Shown here piece by piece: positions 1 to 6,041 of a stretch of 8,779 nucleotides of DNA. The DNA comes from Campylobacterota bacterium (GTDB taxonomy: Bacteria > Campylobacterota > Campylobacteria > Campylobacterales > Sulfurospirillaceae). Position 1 is the first letter of the stretch; the number at the start of each line of letters is the position of its first letter. Under the pieces are notes generated by a model that was not told where the DNA came from, searched no databases, and was given only the letters and a program-made list of their open reading frames with translations. The DNA is taken from contig RZYK01000077.1 in the NCBI GenBank assembly GCA_009930355.1, positions 1 through 8,779 of the forward strand, written 5' to 3'. The translations under genes were made by a program, and so were the position numbers.

Positions 1-1189
1 ATTTTTCCAAATCTTGCGTATCGCACGTTGGTGTAAACTTTTTAAACGCTTCTGGGTAACGCTGAAAATAAGTAGGTCCGTGGCTTCCCTCTTGATGCAA
101 GACGATAAAGGTATCTTCATAGGTTTTATCCACATTCTCTTGAAAATCTTTGAGTAAAACCTCATCAAACTGAACCCCCTTATAGTAGAGGGCATCACTG
201 ACACGTTTGGCGATATTTTTATCTTTTCCTGAGTTGTTATCTCTCCAGATAACCCTCACCCCTGTTTTCATCAACACATCCACAAGGTTTTCGTACTGCT
301 CTTTCTCACTCTCCCACGCCTTGCGCTCAAACTTTGAGAACATGCACGGAAGTGAAATAGCCGTTGCGGTTCCACATGAGCTCATGTTAGAGAGATAGAC
401 GATATCCTCTCTTTTTCCTAGCAGAGGATTGGTTGGTTTTTCATACCCACCCAAGGAAAAGTTTTTAGCCCGAGCTGTCTCTCCCACGACAAAAACAACC
501 AGCTTTTTTTTCGCCTCATCTGGTTTTGTCGCATCATTTGCGATGGTTTGAAAGGTTGGTTTTGGTTTTATACTCGCATAAGCCAATTTTGATGCAGAAG
601 CAATCGGGAAAAAGGGATTGAGGTACATTTTAAGCTCTTTATGGTTTCTAAAAAAAGAGCTGTATGATTTGCTTAATGCCATGTAAACCCCGCCAATCAG
701 CACAAAACTGACCACTGCAACCAACGCCTTTTGTACCAATTCCACCTTATAGTCTCTAAAATGTATGCGCACACGAAAAAGCATCCAATAAGCACAAAAA
801 AGCGCTACTCCAAGGTACAAAAAGAGTTTAGGGGTTAAAAGTCCTAGAGCTTCATCGGTATCGGTTTGCAGAACATTAATCAGCATATCTTTATCAATCA
901 CCGTTCCAAAAGAGTCAATAAAGTAGCTACTCACAATGCTCACCACCACCAAAAGTGCCACACCCACACGAAAGCTCATGCGGTGGGCGAAGAGGAAGAG
1001 CACATTGGCGGCGAAAACATACAAAAGCACCATCACAAAGGGTGCACTAAACGCAATAATGTAATTTTGCTCCGCTAGCGCAAAGTCATAAAGCTTCTCA
1101 AAAAAGGTAACATTAAACAGCACACTTAACGCAAGGGCTAACAGTACAATAATTTTTTGGGTTTTAAAATGGATGAGTATTGCTCCCAT
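1..1189 (-). CDS. eptA: Lipid A phosphoethanolamine transferase, EptA family (3' end beyond window)
   Basis: Inner-membrane enzyme that transfers phosphoethanolamine from phosphatidylethanolamine to lipid A, lowering negative surface charge; some Campylobacterota homologues also modify flagellar rod protein. About 396 codons are present. The N-terminal part has five hydrophobic segments (roughly residues 11-29, 42-67, 76-93, 117-136, 154-172), followed by the periplasmic sulfatase-fold domain. Visible landmarks: VGETARAKNFSLGGY with the zinc-ligand Glu237; SCGTATAISLPCMFS with the predicted nucleophile Thr276 and the flanking Cys272/Cys282 disulfide pair; WRDNNSG; and HQEGSHGPTYFQRYP. The distal zinc ligands (the DHGES region) lie off the window, so intactness cannot be judged. 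The ATG at 1189 is preceded by AAAAAGGA. It lies 67 bases after the sensor kinase stop on the same strand, suggesting co-transcription or direct control by that pair. Confidence 0.93.
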   Translation of the reverse strand, partial: MGAILIHFKTQKIIVLLALALSVLFNVTFFEKLYDFALAEQNYIIAFSAPFVMVLLYVFAANVLFLFAHRMSFRVGVALLVVVSIVSSYFIDSFGTVIDKDMLINVLQTDTDEALGLLTPKLFLYLGVALFCAYWMLFRVRIHFRDYKVELVQKALVAVVSFVLIGGVYMALSKSYSSFFRNHKELKMYLNPFFPIASASKLAYASIKPKPTFQTIANDATKPDEAKKKLVVFVVGETARAKNFSLGGYEKPTNPLLGKREDIVYLSNMSSCGTATAISLPCMFSKFERKAWESEKEQYENLVDVLMKTGVRVIWRDNNSGKDKNIAKRVSDALYYKGVQFDEVLLKDFQENVDKTYEDTFIVLHQEGSHGPTYFQRYPEAFKKFTPTCDTQDLEK

Positions 1190-1193
1190 AATC

Positions 1194-1230
1194 TAGAATC
1201 CTTTTTACGTCAATGATAAAAAGAATTCTA
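1194..1230 (-). promoter_or_regulatory. Hairpin covering the eptA ribosome binding site
   Basis: Arms 1194-1206 and 1218-1230 are complementary over 13 bp with a single mismatch and an 11-base loop. On the minus-strand transcript the downstream arm contains AAAAAGGA, the Shine-Dalgarno of eptA. A transcript reading through from the sensor kinase would therefore hide the ribosome binding site. There is no U-run after it, so it looks less like a terminator than a translational brake. The structure is seen in the sequence; the function is inferred. Confidence 0.45.
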
Positions 1231-1256
1231 AAGAATGAAAATGAACGTGAAATGAA
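1225..1256 (-). promoter_or_regulatory. Candidate response-regulator operator and -10 element for eptA
   Basis: Read on the minus strand, TTCATTT occurs at 1256-1250 and again at 1245-1239, exactly 11 bp apart (7-mer, 4-base spacer). This is the geometry of tandem half-sites bound by OmpR/PhoB-type regulators. Eight bases downstream is TAGAAT (1230-1225), an acceptable -10. A transcript from it would start near 1218 and omit the upstream arm of the ribosome-binding-site hairpin. A third, imperfect copy lies at 1239-1233. Regulation by the neighbouring regulator is inference. Confidence 0.4.
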
Positions 1257-2681
1257 TTAGAAGTGAATACTCACCATCGTCGTATTTTTCTCTGTGCGTG
1301 AAAAGTGAAGTCTGGCGTGGTGTACCTCAAGAATGTTTTTCACAATCGCCAAACCAAGCCCACTCCCTTTGGCATACTCCTTACTTTTCTGCCCACGGTA
1401 AAAGGGCTCACACAGTTGTGCCATCTCTTGTGTGTCAATGCCAATGCCCTCATTTTCAATGCTCAAACGCTTTACATGTAACGCAATATGAACCTGTGTG
1501 TTCTCAAACGCATACTTAATGGCATTGTCGATGAGATTGGAGAAGACCATCTTCAATAACACCGCATTGCTTTGAAGGCTAAAAGGCTCTAAGGCATCGA
1601 GTGTGAGGGTAATGCCTCGATGATGCGCCACACTTTTTTTCTCCTCAATAACCTCAAGCAACACCTCATCGACGTAGATTTCTGAAAAATGTTTGATAAG
1701 TTCATTTTTCGTATTGCTCGATAGAAAGAGGATTTTTTCAATCACCTCGTGCAGATGAGAGAGTTGATGGTTAATTTTATGTAAGATGGCTTGATACTCA
1801 GCCCCACTGCGCTCTTTTCGAAGCCCCACTTCAATTTCACCTTGCATAATAGTCAAAGGTGTTTTAAGTTCATGCGAAGCGTTTTGACCAAATTGCTTCA
1901 CTTGTGCGTAGGCGTGCTGTAAATTGCCTAAAAGCGTGTTAAAGGTCTCAATCAAATCATCAATTTCTTTGGCAATATAACTTTTAGGGAGACTTTTGTG
2001 CGTGTCTTGAATACCCATTTTTCGCACCGCATTGGTGACATTTTGAACATTTCTCAGTGAAACAGAGATAAGAAATGAGGCAAGAAGCAAAACAATGGTA
2101 AGTAAAAGAGATAAACCAATCCACAACGCCTCCTTCATTTTCTCGATTTCAGGGGTGCGCTTATCGTAAGGCATGGCGCATTGAAGCAGAAGCATTTGAT
2201 TCTCATGTATGCCTAAAAAGAGCGTTCCTATGTAAATCTTATTTTTCGTCAGTGTGCGATTTTTGCTCTCTGAGAAGTAAATTTTTTCAGGCGCTTCTAA
2301 AATGTTTTGAATCAAATCATCTTTAAGTTTTAAGCTCTCACCCTTTAAATCTTCTGACTTAGCAATAATCGTTGGCTCTTGTGAAGCGATTTTATAGCTC
2401 AAGAGTTGTGCATAAAGCAAAGGAATATCAAACTCCTCTTTCACCTCATCAAGTTCCTCTTTTAGCTCATCAAAATCTATCGTTTGTCCCTTACCACTTC
2501 TTTCAATGTAGTCATGCTGTAAATCTTTGGCATAGGCTGTCAAAGAGGCTTCAATGGAGCGTTCTTGCGATTTTTTCATCGTATAGATAACGCCTGAGCC
2601 AAAGGCATAAAAGAAGCCAAACAAAATCAGCCCAAGGGCAAAAAGGAGGCGGAATTTTAAATTCTTAAAGAGCGTTTTCAT
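1257..2681 (-). CDS. Membrane sensor histidine kinase (PmrB/CprS-like role)
   Basis: Two-component sensor kinase of 474 residues that autophosphorylates and passes phosphate to the regulator encoded just upstream. Order: TM1 about 10-34; periplasmic domain about 36-185; TM2 about 186-208; HAMP-like linker; HisKA with NASHELKTPL (phospho-acceptor His270); HATPase with N box NLIDNAIKY (Asn386), G1 box NEGIG (410-414), F box EPFYRG and G2 box GSGLGL (439-444). The G1 box has Asn where DxGxG kinases have Asp, a substitution seen in some active kinases. Periplasmic residues 69-85 are strikingly acidic and contain three ExxE motifs, recalling the iron-binding ExxE of PmrB and the acidic patch of PhoQ. 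Its start overlaps the regulator's 3' end by 17 bases, with AGGA inside that gene as the ribosome binding site. The signal is not determined by sequence. Confidence 0.93.
   Translation of the reverse strand: MKTLFKNLKFRLLFALGLILFGFFYAFGSGVIYTMKKSQERSIEASLTAYAKDLQHDYIERSGKGQTIDFDELKEELDEVKEEFDIPLLYAQLLSYKIASQEPTIIAKSEDLKGESLKLKDDLIQNILEAPEKIYFSESKNRTLTKNKIYIGTLFLGIHENQMLLLQCAMPYDKRTPEIEKMKEALWIGLSLLLTIVLLLASFLISVSLRNVQNVTNAVRKMGIQDTHKSLPKSYIAKEIDDLIETFNTLLGNLQHAYAQVKQFGQNASHELKTPLTIMQGEIEVGLRKERSGAEYQAILHKINHQLSHLHEVIEKILFLSSNTKNELIKHFSEIYVDEVLLEVIEEKKSVAHHRGITLTLDALEPFSLQSNAVLLKMVFSNLIDNAIKYAFENTQVHIALHVKRLSIENEGIGIDTQEMAQLCEPFYRGQKSKEYAKGSGLGLAIVKNILEVHHARLHFSRTEKNTTMVSIHF
1472..1481. repeat. 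TTACATGTAA palindrome, copy 1
   Basis: Perfect 10-bp palindrome inside the sensor kinase gene, where it encodes Leu-His-Val-Lys. It is one of four identical copies in the window. Confidence 0.7.
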
Positions 2682-3339
2682 TGAGACTGTATCCTAAATT
2701 TCGATGGGTTTTAATCAGTTTACGTTCAAAATTTTTATCGATTTTACTACGTAAGCGGTACATGTAAACACTCACCATATTACTATTAATGCTCTGCTCA
2801 CTGGAAAAGAGTTGCTCTTCTAAGCTTTTCTCTTCAATAATCGCTCCTCTATGGCGCATCAAATACTCTAAAAGCATATACTCTTTTGCCGTAAGCGTGA
2901 TGCTCTCTCCAGAGCGTGTTACACTTTTGGTTAAAGGGTTCAGCTCCAAATCAGCGACTTTAAGCAGAGGCTCTTTGTCGTTTTGTTTGCGCAGTTGCAC
3001 ATGAATGCGTGCGAGTAACTCCTCAAAACTAAAGGGTTTGGTCAGGTAGTCATCCGCACCCAAATGCAATAATCCTACTTTATCACTGATGGTACTTTTG
3101 GCACTGAGGACAATAATGGGCGTATGAAGCTTTTTTTCTCTTAGCTTCTGGCACACCGCGTCACCTTGAATCCCTTTAATCATCAAATCCAAAACAATCA
3201 TATCGTAGGCATTTATCTGTGCTAAATAGAGCGCATCTTCGCCATTATCGCACAGCTCAACACTAAAAAGCTCCTCTTCTAAACCTTGTTTTAAAAAAGA
3301 GGCAATGCCCTCATCATCTTCCACAACTAAAATTTTCAT
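2665..3339 (-). CDS. OmpR/PhoB-family response regulator
   Basis: DNA-binding response regulator of 224 residues, the usual family length. The receiver domain (1-115) has acidic pocket Asp8/Asp9, phospho-acceptor Asp51 (IVLDLM), Ser79 and Lys101 (TKPF). The C-terminal winged helix (about 125-220) shows LTAKEYMLLEYL, the recognition helix SNMVSVYMYRLRSKID and the wing IKTHRNLGYSL. It is first in a minus-strand cluster with the kinase (17-base overlap, so translationally coupled) and eptA. The ATG at 3339 is preceded by AGAGGG. The association suggests control of lipid A modification, as in PmrA or CprR systems. Its targets are inferred from context; PhoB- or CopR-like functions cannot be excluded from sequence alone. 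Confidence 0.93.
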   Translation of the reverse strand: MKILVVEDDEGIASFLKQGLEEELFSVELCDNGEDALYLAQINAYDMIVLDLMIKGIQGDAVCQKLREKKLHTPIIVLSAKSTISDKVGLLHLGADDYLTKPFSFEELLARIHVQLRKQNDKEPLLKVADLELNPLTKSVTRSGESITLTAKEYMLLEYLMRHRGAIIEEKSLEEQLFSSEQSINSNMVSVYMYRLRSKIDKNFERKLIKTHRNLGYSLNENAL

Positions 3340-3366
3340 CGTACCCTCTTTTCAAATTATCTTCGT

Positions 3367-3407
3367 ATTATACCTTACATGTAAGCCTTACAAAGAGGTG
3401 TTATAAT
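3367..3407. promoter_or_regulatory. Back-to-back promoters around a palindromic CTTACA/TGTAAG array
   Basis: TATAAT occurs on the minus strand at 3372-3367, facing the response regulator gene, and on the plus strand at 3402-3407, facing the ArsC-like gene. Between them, 3374-3392 holds three alternating half-sites: CTTACA, TGTAAG, CTTACA. The first two form the palindrome CTTACATGTAAG (3374-3385). No good -35 is visible on either side. The array sits in the minus-strand spacer and near -35 of the plus promoter, where a bound protein would affect both. Confidence 0.5.
3375..3384. repeat. TTACATGTAA palindrome, copy 2
   Basis: Perfect 10-bp palindrome in the divergent promoter region between the response regulator and the ArsC-like gene; here it extends to 12 bp with flanking C and G. 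Confidence 0.7.
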
Positions 3408-3429
3408 AGTCTTAAAAAAAGGAATATAG

Positions 3430-3774
3430 ATGGTAAAAATTTATGGTATTACTACGTGTGGAAGTGTGAAAAAGGCACTCTCATTCTTAAAAACTGAGGT
3501 GATTCCTTACACATTTATTGATTTAAAAACGACCCAAATCAGTGAAGCGAAGCTTGAAGCGTGGCTTAGTAAGCAACCTCTGTCAGTTTTGTTTAACACC
3601 AAAGGCACCAAATTTAAAACGCTAGGACTCTCTAAAGAGATGAGCGATGAAGAGAAAAAAATGTGGCTTTTAAAGGAGCAGTTACTCTTCAAGCGTCCCA
3701 TCATTGAGTGTGAAGATGAGACGCTTTTGGTGGGGTTTGATGAGGCGCTTTATCTACGCACGTTTGGCGGTTGA
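3430..3774 (+). CDS. ArsC/Spx/MgsR-family thioredoxin-fold protein (YffB-like)
   Basis: Small cytoplasmic protein of 114 residues, the normal length of the ArsC family, which includes glutaredoxin-type arsenate reductases, Spx regulators and YffB-like thiol proteins. Residues 1-20 (MVKIYGITTCGSVKKALSFL) give the first beta strand and the single reactive Cys10. LFNTKGTKFKTLGL (54-67), KRPII (88-92, conserved Arg89-Pro90) and the C-terminal VGFDEALY complete the signature. There is no second CxxC cysteine, as expected for YffB/ArsC rather than most Spx proteins. No other arsenic gene is nearby, so arsenate reduction is not supported by context; a general thiol or glutathione-linked role is equally likely. 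The ATG follows AAAAAAAGGA, with TATAAT at 3402-3407. Its 3' end overlaps the convergent exporter gene by 21 bases. Confidence 0.85.
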   Translation: MVKIYGITTCGSVKKALSFLKTEVIPYTFIDLKTTQISEAKLEAWLSKQPLSVLFNTKGTKFKTLGLSKEMSDEEKKMWLLKEQLLFKRPIIECEDETLLVGFDEALYLRTFGG

Positions 3775-4377
3775 GATAAAAAAAGCCGCCAAAAGCAAAA
3801 ACGCTCCGGTGATTTGGTTTTGAATGCGAATCGCACGAATGGATTTAATCACGTGTTTGAGTTTGGAAGCCAATGAACTGTACCCTGTCATCACGATAAT
3901 ATCCACAGCGATGAGTGTCGCACAAATAATGCCAAATTGCCCTAACAGTGGGGCGTTTGGATTGAGAAATTGGGGGATAAACGCCACCAAAAACACGGTG
4001 GCTTTAATGTTGGTAAGGTTAATCAGTGTGGCTTGAATAAACGCTTTTGAGGCACTGTACGCCTTAATCTGCGTCGCATCATCAGGCAAATGAGGCTTTT
4101 CAATAAACTTCATCACCCCTAAAAAGACCAGATACGCTACGCCTATCCATTTGATGATGTTAAAGAGTAAGAGTGAGCTCATAATGAGTGAGCCAAGTCC
4201 AATGACCACAATGAACGTTTGCGCAAAAAGCCCCGCTTGTAAGCCAAAAATGGCAGCGTAAGAGCGTTTCAGCCCATACTTCAACCCATAATTCATCGAA
4301 ACCACCGCACCCGCTCCTGGGGAAACACTAATCAAAATGGAGGCAACCAGCATGGTGAGCCAAATGTCCAGTGACAT
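3754..4377 (-). CDS. LysE/RhtB-family amino acid exporter (first copy)
   Basis: Inner-membrane efflux protein of 207 residues, typical of the RhtB branch that exports amino acids such as homoserine, threonine or lysine, or related metabolites. It has about six hydrophobic segments, the N-terminal signature SVSPGAGAV (17-25) and the central block NLTNIKATVFLVAFIPQF (120-137). The usual NPK of this block reads NIK here, so the loop proline is missing. The substrate cannot be told from sequence. The ATG at 4377 has AAGGA seven bases upstream. It is convergent with the ArsC-like gene and divergent from the YfcH-like gene, so it is probably monocistronic. It is only distantly similar to the second exporter at 5304-5930, so the two are not a recent duplication. 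Confidence 0.9.
   Translation of the reverse strand: MSLDIWLTMLVASILISVSPGAGAVVSMNYGLKYGLKRSYAAIFGLQAGLFAQTFIVVIGLGSLIMSSLLLFNIIKWIGVAYLVFLGVMKFIEKPHLPDDATQIKAYSASKAFIQATLINLTNIKATVFLVAFIPQFLNPNAPLLGQFGIICATLIAVDIIVMTGYSSLASKLKHVIKSIRAIRIQNQITGAFLLLAAFFISTAKRA
3763..3793. terminator. Possible bidirectional hairpin terminator at convergent gene ends
   Basis: TTTGGCGG (3763-3770) and CCGCCAAA (3786-3793) form a perfect 8-bp stem, extendable by a T-G and a T-A pair, with an 11-base loop. It spans the stop of the ArsC-like gene and lies inside the last codons of the convergent exporter. No U-run follows on either strand, so termination is inferred from position and stem strength only. Confidence 0.4.
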
Positions 4378-4381
4378 AAAA

Positions 4382-4410
4382 AATCCTTACATGTAAAGTT
4401 AAAAAGGATT
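4382..4410 (-). promoter_or_regulatory. Hairpin able to mask the ribosome binding site of the first exporter
   Basis: AATCCTT (4382-4388) and AAGGATT (4404-4410) are perfect inverted repeats flanking the TTACATGTAA palindrome. On the minus-strand RNA the Shine-Dalgarno AAGGATT would pair with the upstream AATCCTT. The palindrome inside could form a competing structure. It only matters if transcription starts upstream of 4410. A -10-like TACAAT at 4413-4408 would instead start inside the repeat and exclude the masking arm. Confidence 0.3.
4387..4396. repeat. TTACATGTAA palindrome, copy 3
   Basis: Perfect 10-bp palindrome starting nine bases upstream of the exporter start codon and partly overlapping its Shine-Dalgarno region, in the gap between the divergent exporter and YfcH-like genes. 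Confidence 0.7.
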
Positions 4411-4452
4411 GTAACGCTTCGTGCCTTAGTGGGGATTAAATGGTTCTAAATG

Positions 4453-4461
4453 TGGTACAAT
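4453..4461 (+). promoter_or_regulatory. Extended -10 promoter for the YfcH-like gene
   Basis: TGG followed by TACAAT gives an extended -10 hexamer 30 bases before the start codon. The -35 region is poor (AT-rich), which an extended -10 can compensate. Confidence 0.4.
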
Positions 4462-4491
4462 TTTTCAAAATGCATAGCAGAAGGATGAACG

Positions 4492-5307
4492 ATGAAAATA
4501 GCAATGAGCGGTGCGAGTGGATTTGTTGCCAATGCCTTAAAAAAGCGATTTCCTGATGTGGTGGTCATTGAACGCAATGATGATGTACACACCATCACCC
4601 AAAAATTAGTAGGTGTTGAGGCGGTTTTCAATTTAGCAGGTGCGCCCATTGCCGCGCGTTGGGATGATGCGTATAAAAAAGTGCTTTGGAGCAGTCGCAT
4701 TGAGACCACCAAAAAACTCGTGACTGCCATCAATCAAAGCGAGGTAAAACACTTCATCTCCACCTCTGCCGTGGGTATCTATCCCAGTGGTGTTCCATGC
4801 GATGAGAGCAGTGAAAAATTAGGCGAAGATTTTCTAGCCTATTTAGCCATTGCGTGGGAAGGTGAAGCTCGAAAATGCACCAAAAAAACGACCATTTTAC
4901 GCTTTGGAGTGGTGCTAGGACATGGTGGTGCGCTAGAGAAGATGTTACCCTCTTTCAGACTTGGTCTAGGCGGAATTATAGGCAATGGGGCAATGGTGAT
5001 GAGCTGGATAGACATCGATGATTTGGTAGCTATCTACGCCTTTGTCCTAGAAAAAGGGCTTGAGGGTGTTTACAATGCCACTTCACCACAACCGCTGACC
5101 AACTTTCGCTTTACCAAAATGCTGGGAAAAGTGTTGCGTCGCCCTACCTTTTTACCTGTTCCCTCATTCATTATTAAAATGCTTTTTGGTGAGGGCGCAA
5201 CCGTCCTTTTAGATAGCAAAGAGGCATATCCCAAAGCTTTGCTTGAAAAAGGCTTTGTTTTTACGTACGGAGATTTGGAGAGCTCGCTTCGTAAAATTCT
5301 CTCTTAG
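4492..5307 (+). CDS. TIGR01777/YfcH-family SDR epimerase-like protein
   Basis: Atypical short-chain dehydrogenase/reductase of 271 residues, slightly shorter than the usual 295-300. The N-terminal Rossmann motif is GASGFVA (7-13), with Ala in place of the third Gly. NLAGAP (47-52), STSAVGIYP (90-98), DFLAYLAIAWEGEA (113-126), RFGVVLGHGGALEKML (137-152) and SWIDIDDLV (171-179) follow in family order. The C-terminal DUF1731 region is evident from RRPTFLPVP (216-224) to PKALLEKGFVF. The canonical YxxxK catalytic pair is not evident, as is usual for this family, and the substrate is unknown; relatives are annotated as NAD(P)-binding sugar epimerases. The ATG has AGAAGGA nine bases upstream. It stands alone on the plus strand between two exporters and overlaps the second by four bases at their stops. 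Confidence 0.9.
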   Translation: MKIAMSGASGFVANALKKRFPDVVVIERNDDVHTITQKLVGVEAVFNLAGAPIAARWDDAYKKVLWSSRIETTKKLVTAINQSEVKHFISTSAVGIYPSGVPCDESSEKLGEDFLAYLAIAWEGEARKCTKKTTILRFGVVLGHGGALEKMLPSFRLGLGGIIGNGAMVMSWIDIDDLVAIYAFVLEKGLEGVYNATSPQPLTNFRFTKMLGKVLRRPTFLPVPSFIIKMLFGEGATVLLDSKEAYPKALLEKGFVFTYGDLESSLRKILS

Positions 5308-5930
5308 CGTTTCTCTAAAAAAAGTCGGATGCCCAAGGCTATCATCACCACGCCTGAGAGGGCATCAAGACTTTGGCGCACCTTTTTTTTGGTGATAAAC
5401 CCATTGGCAGAGACGATGGTATAGACCAAAATAGCCTGCCAAAGAGTGCCCACGATAAAATGCAGTAAGGCCAAAAAGAGCGACTGTACAAGGGCTGAGT
5501 GCTCATGGTTGATAAATTGTGGTAAAAATGCCATGTAAAAAACAACCGCTTTGGGATTTAAAACATTCGACAAAAAGCCTTCTCGTAAAGAGACCCAAAA
5601 CAAAAAGGGGCGTTTTTCAACGGCTCTTTCTTGCACGTTTCTATAATGCCAAAACGATTTAAGTGAACTCATTCCTAGCCATATCAAATAAAGCGCTCCT
5701 ACAATTTTTAAAGCGGTAAAGGCAGTCGCTGAATACAAAAGGAGTGCTGAAATCCCCACCGCTGAAAGCGTTGCATGCACAAAAAGCCCCGAACAAATGC
5801 CCAAACTTGAAACCAAACCATCTTTAGCTCCACCTCGAAGTGTGTTGCGAATCACAATCATCGTATCCGCCCCAGGACTCATCGTCAGTAGCGTAATAGC
5901 AACCATAAATGTCCATAATTCTAATGGCAT
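5304..5930 (-). CDS. LysE/RhtB-family amino acid exporter (second copy)
   Basis: Inner-membrane exporter of 208 residues. It carries TMSPGADTMIVIRN (16-29) and the canonical block NVLNPKAVVFYMAFLPQFI (122-140), the hallmark NPK and LPQF motifs of RhtB/LysE proteins, with about six membrane spans. The charged loop at about 91-113 separates the two three-helix halves. Family members export threonine, homoserine, leucine, lysine or other small zwitterions; the substrate here is not predictable. The ATG at 5930 is preceded by AGAGAGG at good spacing. It is divergent from the Fur-box promoter region at 5988-6022, and its own -10 is not obvious. It keeps all the motif residues that the first exporter lacks. 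Confidence 0.9.
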   Translation of the reverse strand: MPLELWTFMVAITLLTMSPGADTMIVIRNTLRGGAKDGLVSSLGICSGLFVHATLSAVGISALLLYSATAFTALKIVGALYLIWLGMSSLKSFWHYRNVQERAVEKRPFLFWVSLREGFLSNVLNPKAVVFYMAFLPQFINHEHSALVQSLFLALLHFIVGTLWQAILVYTIVSANGFITKKKVRQSLDALSGVVMIALGIRLFLEKR

Positions 5931-5987
5931 TGCGTCGACCTCTCTAATGTAAATGCATTATTTTACTCAAAAGCGACACAAAATATC

Positions 5988-6022
5988 TTGACATCTTATA
6001 TGAAAACGGTTATCATTTCATA
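5988..6022 (+). promoter_or_regulatory. Sigma-70 promoter overlapped by a Fur-box-like palindrome
   Basis: TTGACA (5988-5993) and TATCAT (6011-6016) are separated by exactly 17 bases, the best-formed promoter in the window. Over its spacer and -10 lies TGAAAACGGTTATCA (6001-6015), a 7-1-7 imperfect palindrome matching 11 of 14 informative positions of the classical Fur core TGATAAT-N-ATTATCA. An additional inverted repeat TATGAAA / TTTCATA (5999-6005, 6016-6022) encloses it. Placement fits repression of the downstream operon, which contains a flavodoxin, a classic low-iron gene. The regulator's identity is inferred. Confidence 0.6.
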
Positions 6023-6041
6023 AATTAAAAAGAGGTGAACG

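Noticed and set aside
866..1078. Histidine-rich plus-strand ORF antisense to eptA
   Set aside because: It lies within the conserved eptA reading frame on the other strand; the His richness is the antisense image of Val/Met/Leu codons.
3430..3774. Arsenic resistance locus
   Set aside because: The ArsC-family protein has no ArsR, ArsB or Acr3 neighbour, and its single-Cys YffB-like signature does not require an arsenate substrate.
5345..5545. 66-codon minus-strand ORF inside the second exporter
   Set aside because: Out-of-frame shadow of the LysE/RhtB gene with no independent start signals.
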